Positions 10,516 through 20,391 of a stretch of 64,000 nucleotides of DNA are shown here, one piece after another. A program made the position numbers and the translations under genes. This stretch comes from Yponomeuta sedellus (Eukaryota > Arthropoda > Insecta > Lepidoptera > Yponomeutidae), in the NCBI GenBank assembly GCA_934045075.1, contig OW203747.1, forward strand, positions 6,158,357 through 6,222,356, given 5' to 3'. The notes beneath the pieces were generated by a model. It did no database searches. It saw nothing but the letters and a program-made list of their open reading frames with translations, and was not told the DNA's origin. Every line of letters begins with the position of its first letter. The first letter of the stretch is position 1.

Positions 10516-10769
10516 ATGCTACCTGATAATACAGAGAATAATGTAAAGAGGTTCGAAATTTCACTGATGCCGATGAGTCGCCCAGTAGCTCAGTTGGAAA
10601 GAGCGCTGGCACGGATAGCCAGAGGTCGCGGGTCCGAATCCCGGCATGGGTGGAATTTTTAGCCTCTAAATAGGTTTTTAATAATTCATGTTTATAAAAT
10701 TACTCAATATCTGTTTACTTTGAGTACCTACACAAAGTTTATCCAGATTGAATATATTTATTTATATTC

Positions 10770-10890
10770 TTTTTAAGGCACTAACCTGTGCTAAGGACAA
10801 TTTAATAAAACTATTTATTTAGAAGCTTAAAATTCCACCCATGCCAGGACCTCTGTCTAACCGTGCCAGCGCCCTCCTGATAAACTGAGC
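10770..10890 (-). mobile_element. Old degenerate tRNA-like retroposon copy
   Basis: GGCACTAACCTGTGCTAAGG, AAACTATTTATTTAGAAGC and CCACCCATGCCAGG match the minus orientation of the family with many substitutions and small deletions, so this is an older copy than its neighbours. Confidence 0.55.
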
Positions 10891-10919
10891 TTATTATTCC
10901 GGTATTTACACTATTTCAT

Positions 10920-11275
10920 TCGGTACGATAGCAGTTATGACTACCATACCTCAGCTCTCTTAGCGCTGCATGCCGCTCACACCGGGTACCGGCAGAATAC
11001 CAGCGCTGAAGTTCTTCCTGAACTTTCAGCACATGATGAGTCGGAGCCCATTCACATTTGCCACACCTAGGTTGATCACTCCCAGTCCATTACATTGCCT
11101 AGGTACACTACAGTACCGTGTATGACTTTTCTTCTGAGTTTTTTTGCTTTTTATGTATGCTAATGTTTTATTATTGCTTTGGACTGGTATTTGGTTTTGT
11201 ATTGCTATGCATTGTAAACGTGTGTGTCTTATGTGAATAAATGTTTTATCTATCTATTTATCTATCTAAAGTACA
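10920..11275 (+). mobile_element. LINE 3' end with AATAAA and (TATC)n tail
   Basis: The block ends with GTGAATAAATGTTTTATC followed by a TCTATCTA run (about 11250-11275). Degenerate relatives of this tail appear at 23205-23235, 24795-24815, 23900-23925 (reverse) and 26400-26450 (reverse). The upstream part has no intact frame. A non-LTR element ending in a microsatellite tail is the best fit; the clade is not assigned. Confidence 0.5.
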
Positions 11276-11397
11276 AAGTACTGCCGGAGGTCGTGGGTTT
11301 GTTTGGATGTACATTTGAACAAATACATAGCCTCAGTATCAGTGTATTTACATCTTTGTCACCTAGCTGGTTTACCTAAACCTACTTCGTAATATCA

Positions 11398-12190
11398 CAA
11401 ACATAAGGCCACGCCGCTCGTGGCCTAGGCGAACCGAATGATTGGAATCAATCACTTGACTTAAGCAACAACAGGCGCAGTCAGGTGCTGGATGGGTGAC
11501 CGTATCGTGACTACTGCTTGTGATATTTTTTCCGAGCGCTTCCGTGCTTCGCAAGGCATACGAAGCCGATAGCGCCGGCTGTCGCGCAATGGAAGTCGTT
11601 AAGCCATGTCAGAGGCTTTAGTTACTTTATCCTGTTTTCTCTGCACTCAGCCTCATAGTTGGGCCATTGTGAGATCACTCCAGCCAGCCAATCTTTTTTC
11701 AGAAAGCCAGCAGTGCACCCAGGTCACTGCTGGCCTCCCGAAGGATCCCAGCTTTCCTATTATCGATGTTCGTTGCACTTCCACGCTCACTCAGTGAATA
11801 AACACGTCGCGGGTAGTTCGTCTTCCTTGAGGCATAGTCGACATAACGGGATGTCGGTCAGTCCCATAGCGTGGAGGTGTTTATTCAGTGTTCAATGGCT
11901 CGTTATAAGTGCCATAGCTTTGCGCAGATCGCTGCATGTGAGGCGTTTCGATATTGTTGGTAGGGCCTCTCTGGCTTGTTTGCATTTCGTTTCTGTTTTC
12001 CATAGTTCAGCATGATGGGTTTCTGTTTGCAATCTTAATGTCGGAGGCCTTATGGGCTGCTTGATAACTTAAGGCCCGCCTCTGTCTTATAATCCTCCAC
12101 TAACTCAGGCTTGGCCCCGTGGTGGAGTGTGACCTAACCTTAAGAGACCCGTGCTACAGCGTGTGGACATACAAAGGGTTGATATAAAAA
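11398..12190 (+). mobile_element. 5S-rRNA-derived SINE, interrupted by a LINE fragment
   Basis: The head (11440-11510) resembles 5S rRNA: AATCACTTGACTTAAGCAAC, GGCGCAGTCAGGTGCTGGAT and GGGTGACCG line up with the 5S internal promoter region. The body begins at CGCTTCCGTGCTTCGCAAGG and breaks near 11622 (GTCAGAGGC). It resumes near 12036 at GGCCTTATGGGCTGCTTGAT and ends around CAAAGGGTTGATAT. The approximately 410-bp insert is described separately. Confidence 0.7.
11625..12020 (-). pseudogene. LINE reverse-transcriptase polyprotein C-terminus, broken
   Basis: The minus strand reads ELWKTETKCKQAREALPTIS, then KRLTCSDLRKAMALITSH, a stop, LNKHLHAMGLTDIPLCRLCL and KEDELPATCLF, followed by stops. 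The pattern LNKHLHxMGLTDxPLCRxC is the hallmark tail after the RNase H domain in R1/Jockey-type non-LTR elements. At least three stops or shifts make it dead. It is inserted into the 5S SINE above. Confidence 0.65.
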
Positions 12191-12194
12191 AAGG

Positions 12195-12445
12195 GCACCT
12201 CTGTATCCCAGAGGGGTGAGCAGATGCAGGGACTGCCAGTTGCTATTATACGATCCTGGTTAATTACTATCACTTCATCGCCATTTATTAGTCGTTGCAT
12301 GCGAGACGGTTTTGGGTACGTTTTATCCTGCCCTTTGCTAACACGTCCCCTATTCGACCAAATACGGGTCGAAGTATGTTCGCCTGGAGCGTTTCTTACC
12401 AGTCATTCCACTCACATTCGCCATTCCACCCACATTATATTTATT
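12195..12445. mobile_element. LINE-derived repeat relic
   Basis: GCACCTCTGTATCCCAGAGG and GATCCTGGTTAATTACTATC resemble 46165-46300 (CGCCTGTATCCCAGAGGGGA, CGATCCTGACAGATCACC). They are a shared dispersed repeat of likely LINE origin, without an intact frame. Confidence 0.4.
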
Positions 12446-12589
12446 TTTTCTTACTTCATAATAATTATTGTTCTTAAAATATACAGTATATGATATATCC
12501 CACTGTAGAGCACAGGTCTTCTTTCAGAAAGAATATAGGCTTGATCACCACGCGTGCCCACCTCAGATATGCGAACAGCGAGTTATATG

Positions 12590-12690
12590 AACATATCAGC
12601 CAGTCAGGTTTCTTTACGATGTTATCATTCACAATTAGCGAGTGGTATTTCTACTTGAACTTCACAAATGTGCCTGAGATACATAACATT
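12590..12690 (-). mobile_element. Third-family SINE body fragment
   Basis: TTTCTTTACGATGTTATCAT, CACAATTAGCGAGTGGTATT and CACAAATGTGC match the body of the copies at 3411-3650 and 9065-9330. The tRNA-like head is absent. Confidence 0.5.
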
Positions 12691-13639
12691 ACTATAATAA
12701 TACTGGTTTCAACAAAAAATAATGAGTTATCTTCTACAATATGGGATTCGATCGTGAGTTCACCTAAAGGAGAGTAACTTTTGATTTTGACAGATGTAAT
12801 CGAATTCATGTGCGAGTTCATGATCGAAGTGAGCTGCGAATCGAACCTTCAGAATACCAATTTCATTGACATTTGTAGTTCTCTTCACCGCCGTAGCGCC
12901 AGTGTAGAATTAAGTCTTGATTTAAAAGCAAACTATTCGTTTGTGTGTGTGTGAAGTGTGACCAGATGCTGGCCGGAAAATATTGACAAAGTTTGGAAAA
13001 ACTGGGTCTAACCATGAGTAAAAATATGAAAAAAATACGTTCAATGCGTAAGTACGTTCATATAACACTTTCTATTTAACATTACATCGAGTGCAAATTA
13101 CTGTGTCAATGTTTTTATCTGTAAATAGAAAAAAATAAATAAAGAAACGGTAGTCTACTTGAACACACACTCAGTGTTTTCGTGCTAACCACCCAAATTA
13201 TGAAGATGTCATATTTAAACGCTCCGAAACGCTAAAATATAAAACGAAACAAAAGTGCCAAGAAATGTGTTTTTTAAGATTTCTGTTTTTGATTTACCTA
13301 CGGCGAAAGCATGTAACAAATTAATAATACAATTCGGCTATGTGCGAAATCCCCCACTAAATAGTTTACTGAAATAAAAAAACGCAGAATAGATTAATAC
13401 GTCTCTCTTTGTGTTCGAGTCTGACTCGCGCTTTGCTAGATTTTATCTATATATTATATTATAGAACTACATAACATATTGTATGAAGGCGAACATAGAG
13501 AAGCTGTTAATAGTGACTTATACATGTTCTCTTTACAGTTCCATCGACGGCTTGAAATTCGTAAATGAGTGAGTCAACTTGTTAAATGAATCATTTACAA
13601 AATGATAAAAAGTAAGACGTCATGATTGTGCAACATCAA
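12691..13639. other. Spacer, no gene recognised
   Basis: Apart from a short dispersed repeat near 12780-12900 (CACCGCCGTAGCGCCAG, shared in reverse with about 4580-4610) I see nothing that can be named. Confidence 0.35.
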
Positions 13640-13735
13640 AGAGTGGACCGTCGTTAAAACCGCGGAAGAGCTATTCAGAATTGCACGGAACAGAGAACGC
13701 TGTAAAGAACTTACTACCAACCTTAAGTAATGAAG
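13640..13735 (+). pseudogene. LINE ORF2 C-terminal scrap
   Basis: The + strand reads WTVVKTAEELFRIARNRERC then KELTTNLK. The spacing W...A..R.R..(C/W)..L is the usual C-terminus of RTE-like endonuclease-reverse transcriptases. Only about 30 residues remain. Confidence 0.4.
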
Positions 13736-13900
13736 AAGCACTTTAAGAAGAAGAAGAAAATCCACGGCAACTAAACCCGGTCACCAAACTACTTGCTAAT
13801 GTATGTTAATAAGACGCACATATAAAGCGTCTAATAAACAATGTTATTAACGGTGTGATATTAGTAGCTTGTCGATCACACGCAAAATACTAAAGATAAT

Positions 13901-14161
13901 ATGCTTTTGGATTTTTTCAAAGCTGTCGAAACTGTCTCTGTTCCCATTCTGCTGGATAAACAAGAAACCATTGGAATCGGAGAGTTGCCCTTTCAAGGCA
14001 ATGTAAATGAGCGACAAGTTAGGATTGGTGACTACACGTATGATATAGGCGTATGGCGTGCTCCCCAGACTTCCGTGTTATGTCTTGAAAGAGCTTACAG
14101 AGCAGTGATAAAAGTAATACTTAGTAGTTCAGCCAGATACTCGATTACACTTTTATATTGA
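13901..14161 (+). CDS. Unrecognised 86-residue ORF
   Basis: The frame reads MLLDFFKAVETVSVPILLDK, then ETIGIGELPFQGNVNERQVR and IGDYTYDIGVWRAPQTSV. Composition is balanced, with a plausible mix of hydrophobic and charged residues, but no family is recognised. There is no clear Kozak or splice context, and the neighbourhood is transposon debris. It could be an exon, a transposon fragment or chance. Confidence 0.25.
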   Translation: MLLDFFKAVETVSVPILLDKQETIGIGELPFQGNVNERQVRIGDYTYDIGVWRAPQTSVLCLERAYRAVIKVILSSSARYSITLLY

Positions 14162-16883
14162 GACTTGATTTATTTCCTCACAAAATTATTGAACAGAAAC
14201 AACACATCTATGACCTACGTTCCCCTAGTACTTAAGAATCGACAGAGTATACCAAACGTTAGCTCATAGAACCAAACTTTCCCGGTGTCATTTTTATGTA
14301 GTAGGTTCATACACTTTTAATAAATAAAATAACGTAAAGCCCAAACAACAAAATAGTTCCTTCGTCTTAACTATTAAATAACGGAAAATCTACTAAAACC
14401 CATACAGTAAAACCTAGCCCACAAATAAAGTTATCGTACCTCATCTTTCTCTTCTCATTTGTTTCAATTAATTTTTCCTATACCTACAGACATACATAGC
14501 ACGAACACTCCCCGTTCACACAAACACAACACACATACGAAATTACCCCCCCCCCCTCTTTCCCTCATACTTGCTACTTTACACACGTTTACTTACCGTC
14601 CATTACACTGCACCTATCGATTTTTTGCTAAGGTTAAAATAAGATAAGAATATTGTTAATTTTATTCATTTATAATTTCTAATTATGTACAACTTATTGT
14701 GTAACCTTTAAATGCATGTCCTAATTATACAGTGTATATTATTATTTGAAATCTAATGGTAGTTGGCGTTGACGTCTGAGATACAGTGTTTAACATTAGT
14801 TCAGATGTCATGATTTTTTTTTGTAATGTACGCACTAGTAGGCTCGATATTATTGTGTAAGGAATGTATTGCCTATATTTTTAAAGAATAAAAATTACTG
14901 AATTACTGAACTACCTGAAAGCAAATAAATCAGTAATCGTGGCATTTTGATTTTACTCGTATGGTAGCCCCACGAGAATTGCTTCTTATGCCAGCGACTT
15001 GGATACACTGTATACTGCCAATTATATAATCGTTTTTATACATTTCAATAGATTTAGGCTAGTAAATACTTAGACTGTACAATTTTAGACAGCGCAACAT
15101 GTTTGTAAGATTTTTATATAGCATCGTTTTGCCAAAACATGCGAAACAAATTATAGGCTACGACTTCGACTGAAATAATATTAGTGTCAACCCCTATGCA
15201 AGGAATGTCATATTTTCGGGTTCTGAAGGTCAAATTAAGGTGACTCATAAGTGAGTGTGAGGTGAACGACGAGGTGACCGACGAAGTGACCGACGAAGTG
15301 ACCATCGAAGTGATCAACGAACTTACTGAATCGACATGCTGTAAAGCGCGATCTTAAGTAAGGAGTATCAACGATGAAATGGATGAATAATAAAATAACA
15401 AATTTTACGAGTATTCCTTGCATATACTTTACATGATTCAAAGTAACAAATTAAACATTGGTGTCGTTTAAACAATATTACAAATATTCAGTATTATTTA
15501 TTACACGGACACTGTGACTATACTTAGTTAGTTGTATCAAATAACTTAAATTAATAATTTCCACACAACACAATTACTTGAAATAAATATTGTTCTAAAT
15601 TGGTGTCCAATTGTAAATTAAAAGGCACAAACAAAACAATGGTGTCCATTTCAAAATAGAGATTGTTGTAGAAATGGTTTCCGGTGTACAGTGTTTTTTT
15701 TTAATTTCGTAGCTTTGCTTTGTGCTTTAAATTCTTTTTTTAAACTCCGATCTAGCTGTAACAAAGAAACTGCAGCCAGTCAACAAAACTTAAATTATTA
15801 AACTGAGTTTGCAACAAGTTAGCGTTAACATCTCAGTACTAAGCTATTACAACACTTCCACAACTAAACATCCTATTCATATACAAGCAGAAGTGGCAGG
15901 CCTAAAACAGTACCTCGTGGCATCCCACAGCCGAGGCAATAAAGTTAGCGCACTCATCCGAAAAGAACAGAAGATTTATCAGAAATTTTAATGCACGTTC
16001 CCTTTCGTACGTCCTTATTTTTACCCGACTGCGGCGGAGCCCAAAAGGGGGGAATGTGTTTGGCTCGTGTACATGTCTGATTTCATGTTCCTTCATAACT
16101 CTTTAACCAACAATCAGGTTTTGACAAATAAGATCTCAATCGATTCGTTGTTTTTGTGCAAGTGGCATAGGAATTTAGTACATAAATTAAGTAGGAATCC
16201 AACAAAATTTAAAATCACTAAAAGGTTGAAAACGAAAAACTGAAATGAAAACCAGACATCGGAGCATTAAGAATTTACTAACCAATGTTACTCATTGCAA
16301 TGTAGCTAATGCGCGGCAGTGGCATTATTGTTTGTTTTTATTTCAGTCTTTTCACACTTTCTTTGTTGAATTTATTTCAGACACTCTCGTGAATGCTCCA
16401 TTATGTGGTAGTGTGACTGCAAACATATGTTATCTACTCAGCACATCTTGATCAGGCAGAAGCCTCAGAATAGCGCAGTTTCTATGCTACTTTGAATAAA
16501 ACCTTTCCATTTAATTTCATTCCATTCCATTTCATTTCACATACAATTTTCATGCAATGACCCCACTGTTCTTTCGTTGAGTTTTTGCTCTACGCTACCG
16601 CGTATCAGGTTTAACAGGCCATGAAATAGGATCTTTAAATCTGCGGTCACCTCCGTCCGACGCTTGGTTTAGTTAGACGTTAGTTTAATGCTGTGTTCGA
16701 GGTGTTTTATGCTACTGCGCGGTGTAAGAATTTCTCTTGCGGCTACGAGAGATAAAGTATCTGATCTTGCAAGTCTGGATTAAAATTGCTAATGTTGAGT
16801 TTTGTGCTTACAACAAAAACCAGACTACGATAGCACAGGCAGCATTTATACGTACACTATTGATTAGTGGATGGATTATGGAT
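14162..16883. other. Spacer with minor repeats
   Basis: A C-homopolymer lies near 14545-14555. A dispersed lepidopteran-type repeat is at 15990-16130 (CGACTGCGGCGGAGCCCAAA), and 16465-16520 is the reverse of the repeat at 48893-48995 and 54395-54495 (CTACTTTGAATAAAACC). No gene is supported. Confidence 0.4.
15247..15325 (+). repeat. Imperfect 12-bp tandem repeat
   Basis: Five to six units of the form GTGACCGACGAA (with GTGAACGACGAG, GTGACCATCGAA and GTGATCAACGAA) occur in line. In the + frame they read V-T/N-D/I-E units. There is no start codon or flanking exon structure to support a protein. Confidence 0.6.
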
Positions 16884-17240
16884 CGCCCGTAGCCCCGGCT
16901 GCCTGAGTGATCTTAAACGATCACGAAGGTTAAGCAACACAGGGCGCGTTCAGTGCATGGATGGGTAAACCGTCTATGACTAACGCTAGTGGTATTTTTC
17001 CGAGCGGTTCCGTGCTTCGCAAGGCACGTTAAGTAGTTGGTGCCGGCTGCCGTCGATAGATGACAGTCGTTAAGCCAAGTCAGAGGCCTTCGCGCGGCTT
17101 GAAAACTTCTGACAGTAAGACCAGCCACTAGTCTTGCAATCCTCTACCAATCCGGACTTGGCTTCCATGGTGGAGTATGGCCTATACCTTTCTCAGGGAA
17201 GAGACCCGTGCCCCTCTGTGGGAACATAATGGGTTGATGA
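16884..17240 (+). mobile_element. 5S-rRNA-derived SINE, near full length
   Basis: The head CTGCCTGAGTGATCTTAAAC, GATCACGAAGGTTAAGCAAC, then GGGCGCGTTCAGTGCATGGA and TGGGT follows 5S rRNA through its internal control region. The body then gives GTGCTTCGCAAGGCACGTTA, GTGCCGGCTGCCGTCGATAG and TTGGCTTCCATGGTGGAG, and it ends at a GATGATGATG tail. This is one of the two most complete copies; the other is 51584-51930. Confidence 0.8.
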
Positions 17241-17348
17241 TGATGTGATTAGTCTTGAGATGAGATGATTAGATTAGTGACGTGTGTCACTCACTTACTT
17301 TTCCAACGTTAATGCCTACTAATCATATCACATGATCACATCACACTA

Positions 17349-17729
17349 TATTATATTAATATAATATAATAAAGGCGAAATTTTGTGAGTGTGTATGTTT
17401 GTTACTTCTTCACGTATAAACGGCTGGAGCGATTTTAATAAAATTTGGTACGGATCTCTTATTTCCTCCAGCAACTTTCCGTCGTAAGGTTGTTAGGAAG
17501 AAATTGCTTTTAGCAATAAGGCCGCCAATTGTACTTTGTATCTTTACATGTTTTATAATATGTGCTCTGGTGTACAATAAAGAATATTCTTATCTTATCT
17601 TATCTTACGGAGTTAGGCGACACCCTGGATTAACACAGGCTACGTTTTACTGCGGGAAAATATATTGTACTTTTAATAAACTATTATTTTCCCTAATAAA
17701 CCGCGGGTAACACCGCGGGGCACAGCTAG
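17349..17729 (+). mobile_element. Helitron-like short element, GTGAGTGTGTATGTTTG type
   Basis: It begins AAAGGCGAAATTTTGTGAGT and ends CGCGGGGCACAGCTAG followed by T, a Helitron-like CTAG terminus next to T. The inverted GC motif CCGCGGGTAACACCGCGG near the end can form a subterminal hairpin. A LINE tail at 17460-17612 interrupts it. Shorter relatives are at 28045-28226 and, in reverse, at 56035-56160. Confidence 0.55.
17460..17612 (+). mobile_element. LINE 3' tail inserted in Helitron-like element
   Basis: GCAATAAGGCCGCCAATTGT and TGGTGTACAATAAAGAATAT are followed by a (CTTAT)n tail. The same tail occurs at 58374-58485. It splits the Helitron-like copy between GGATCTCTTA and GTTAGGCGACACC. 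Confidence 0.55.
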
Positions 17730-17730
17730 T

Positions 17731-17971
17731 ATTATAAACGCGAAAGTTTGTTATGGAAGGATTTTGGAAGGAAGGTTTGTTACTTTTTCACGTAAAAACT
17801 ACTTAATGGATTTTAATGAACCTTTACAATAATATAGCTTATACATCAGAATAACACATAGGTTACAATTTAAAAAAATATTGTGCTATTTGTCCCAAAT
17901 TTTAAGTGTCAAGTACGTAGGAAAAAATCTACCCGATATTCCTGCGCAGACGAAGTCGCGGGCACCAGCTA
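17731..17971 (+). mobile_element. Helitron-like short element, second type
   Basis: It starts TTATAAACGCGAAAGTTTG and ends CAGACGAAGTCGCGGGCACC plus AGCT, the terminus also seen at 5420-5450. It abuts the previous element directly. Confidence 0.5.
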
Positions 17972-17981
17972 TTATACAATA

Positions 17982-18165
17982 CTAGCTGGCCGAGCGAACT
18001 TCATACCGCCTAACAGTCGATTCTTAATTTTATTTGTTTTTTCTCTCCGTAAGAACCATCCTTATACTTCAATTAATATTCTAAGAAAAGAATTAGAAAT
18101 CGGTTCAGCTGCTCTCGAGATATGCGCTTACCAATACATTTAGCGATTAATTTTTATATTATAGA
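17982..18165 (-). mobile_element. Helitron-like short element, third type (reverse)
   Basis: On the minus strand it starts TCTATAATATAAAAATTAAT, continues CTCGAGAGCAGCTGAACCGA and ends GGCGGTATGAAGTTCGC plus the terminal CTAG. It matches the copies at 52818-52995, 59195-59377 and the copy split by the BEL element (38634-45434). Confidence 0.65.
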
Positions 18166-18299
18166 TATAACAATCACAACTCTCGCACTGGTCCTTCGAG
18201 CCGGATTGCCCGGGGTAGGGTCCGGGGACTAATGCAAACAATACCATTATGGTAATAATACCATTATGGTATTATTTCGTCGTCTATCCTCTCTATTCT

Positions 18300-18436
18300 A
18301 AGTTAAGTTACATAACGACAACGACGGCACAAACATGTAAACATCCAAGACCTGGGCTTTTTTTCCCAGCCGGGGTTCGAACCCGGAACCTCTTGCATGG
18401 TAGGCAGATGCGCTACCGCTACGCCACAGAGGTCGT
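18300..18436 (-). mobile_element. tRNA-like SINE, second family (reverse)
   Basis: In reverse it gives GACGACCTCTGTGGCGTAGC, GGTTCGAACCCCGGCTGGGA and the body GGATGTTTACATGTTTGTGC. The short palindrome ATACCATTATGGTAATAATA precedes it at 18240-18280. Confidence 0.65.
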
Positions 18437-19059
18437 CAAAGTCTATTTTTTAAGAGTTCCCCGGGTGAATACTAATATTACCGTGTAAATACTTTTCCTC
18501 TGAGGGCCGCTCGGTCGTAGTGTAAATGACAGTATCGATTTGTTTTGCGATACCATAAGTAGCTTACGTAAATCCGTTACCTCGGACTTCTACAATAATT
18601 CCTTGTAATCAATCCCCGATAAAATGTATTCCTTACTGGAAATACATTGATCGAGACCATACAATATGTAGTGTGTGTGTATTTGTTTCGTTTTATAGTG
18701 AGCGAAAGTTTCTTCTAAAATATTTCTTTAAGTGAAAACTTGTTATTGGCTCTCAGTATTTTGTTCATACTCGTAGCCGTAAGTTTTCCCACTATGATAA
18801 AATAAAATATCAAATTATCAGCAAACATAAGTATGTTTTGTTGAAGTGTTTTTATTGACGTAGGAAACGTAAGTGAGTGAGACCACTACAGGGGACCTAT
18901 GCCCTATTGCAGAGAGAGTATAGGCTTGATCCCACGCTGTGCCCACCGAGGATTAGCAATCTCAAGTGGCTCTTCAGACAACCGACTCAATTGAATCGTC
19001 CCAAATAGTTCTGTATATTGCTACAGTTGTATCTACACCAGGTTTACATAAATTTCCGA
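18437..19059. other. Spacer, nothing recognised
   Basis: AT-rich sequence with no supportable gene. About 18895-18960 resembles dispersed repeat debris (GGGACCTATGCCC, TATAGGCTTGATCCCACG), as also seen near 12525-12550. Confidence 0.35.
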
Positions 19060-19210
19060 TAGTACTCTGCTCAACAGGCACGGTGAGGTGCAGGAAGGGT
19101 GACTGTCTTACAATCCTCCACCAACCCGGACTTGGCCCCCATGGCTCAACCTTCCTACGATGCAGGAAGAGACCCGTGCCCCAGCAGTGGGGACATCTAA
19201 GGGTTAATAT
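19060..19210 (+). mobile_element. 5S-derived SINE, partial
   Basis: GGCACGGTGAGGTGCAGGAA and GGGTGACTGTCTTACAATCC join a remnant of the 5S-like head directly to the 3' body (CCACCAACCCGGACTTGGCC, GAAGAGACCCGTGCCCC). The middle of the SINE is deleted. Confidence 0.5.
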
Positions 19211-20109
19211 TGAATGTCGAGTGCTCTGCTCCTATCTTAACCGCACCAAATGCTGAATGATACCAATCATTGATCTTTCAAATTCCATACTTTTTGCTGT
19301 AGCAAGCGTCAGGATTCCGAAAGGATCTAAAAGGCGCATTAAGCGCATAATTAGGTCTCAGAGGTTCAATTATATAAGTATTCAGCTGCCAAATGTATAC
19401 ATATTTTGACACTTTGTAGTCGTCTAAATGCTTGACTTGATAGAGTGGAATTTTACATAATAGAAGGGCTGGTAGTTATTAAAAAAATACCGTTTTCTTG
19501 GTCGATTCCTTGCTTGCCTTAGCCATCTCAGTGAATGATCGTGTAGGCAAACGTTTCCTAATCCTTAAGGCAATTAAGGATTATTTGGAGGACAAAGATA
19601 TTTGGTATTAAAACAATGTTAGCGGGGACGATTATGTCTAGTATAATGTAACTTTTAAGTTGAAAACTCTGATAATTAAGTTAAAATCTGTTTTGAAAAG
19701 AATAAATACGGATTTTCTTTGCTAGTCTTTTCTCTTAATAATGTATTAATAGTGAAACTAACAGCTTTGACGTTCATTAAGTAAACATTTTGTTTTTATA
19801 GTGAATAGAATGCTTTTGACATTGAATTTGAATTCCGGCGCAGTGGCTGCCATTTACTATGTGAACAGCTTCTGTGAAGTAGTTGCAGGGAGTCAATTGC
19901 AAAACTCTCACAGTAACCCAACCGGTTTGCAAAGACGCTTCGCGTAAAAACTCTATATACGGCGAGTATATTCAGTGTTCACAATTAATCAACGTGAGGC
20001 TGAGAAGCGCTTAGAAATTTAGGTCGATCCAGTGTTTCGCTTGTAATGAGTTTTTTTATGATTGCTCATAAAAAAAGGTTTGAATTCGTCCATTCGCTGG
20101 TTAGCGTTC
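19211..20109. other. Spacer, nothing recognised
   Basis: No coding or structured signal is supported. About 19690-19850 weakly resembles the tail at 720-840. Confidence 0.35.
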
Positions 20110-20391
20110 GAATGTTCATGTGGAGCAATATCATGATTTCGCACATCCATTAAGCTATTATTAACACTTTCAGACGCTTTTCGGATGCACGATGTATCAT
20201 ACCCAAGTCCTGTGACATACACCCTGAGTTGTTGGATGGTAGGCGTGGTCGAATGTTCATATGGAGCAATATCACGATTTCGGACATCCATTAAGCTTTT
20301 ATTAACACTTTCTGACGCTTTTCGGATGCACGATGTATCATACCCAGTCCTGTGACGTACAAACTGAAATGTTGGATGGTAGACATGGTTA
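20110..20391. repeat. 141-bp tandem duplication (two copies)
   Basis: GAATGTTCATGTGGAGCAAT at 20110 recurs as GAATGTTCATATGGAGCAAT at 20251. The two 141-bp copies stay collinear to about 20391, differing by scattered substitutions and one or two indels. The unit is not a recognised element. Confidence 0.75.

Larger units (their letters stand above)
8694..10526. mobile_element. TIR element nested in the retroposon, ACGTC-rich ends
   Basis: This 1.83-kb segment interrupts the retroposon between a duplicated TA (8692-8693 and 10527-10528). Its ends are the short inverted match GGTAGCA (8694-8700) and TGCTACC (10517-10523), with three extra bases TGA on the right. Both subterminal regions are dense in ACGTC words. 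No transposase frame is present, so it would be non-autonomous. It contains a third-family SINE (9065-9330), a perfect hairpin (9335-9383) and a retroposon tail (9411-9488). The superfamily is not assigned; TA duplication would fit several cut-and-paste groups. Confidence 0.6.
8236..10679 (+). mobile_element. Foldback tRNA-like retroposon, split by a TIR element
   Basis: The left part (8236-8693) begins ATACTATTTTTATTTTTAAT, carries an inverted tRNA-like unit to about 8478, then a direct unit. The direct unit stops at CTGTACGTA (8693) and resumes at TAATACAGAG (10527), running to AGCCTCTAAATAGGTTTTTAA. In intact copies these two edges are continuous (CTGTACGTAATACAGAG). A target duplication AATAATTCAT lies at 8226-8235 and 10680-10689. 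This shows one retroposon copy of about 610 bp that was later interrupted. Confidence 0.75.

Noticed and set aside
11606..12015. Two + strand frames of 63 and 118 residues
   Set aside because: They are antisense to a recognisable LINE C-terminal fragment.
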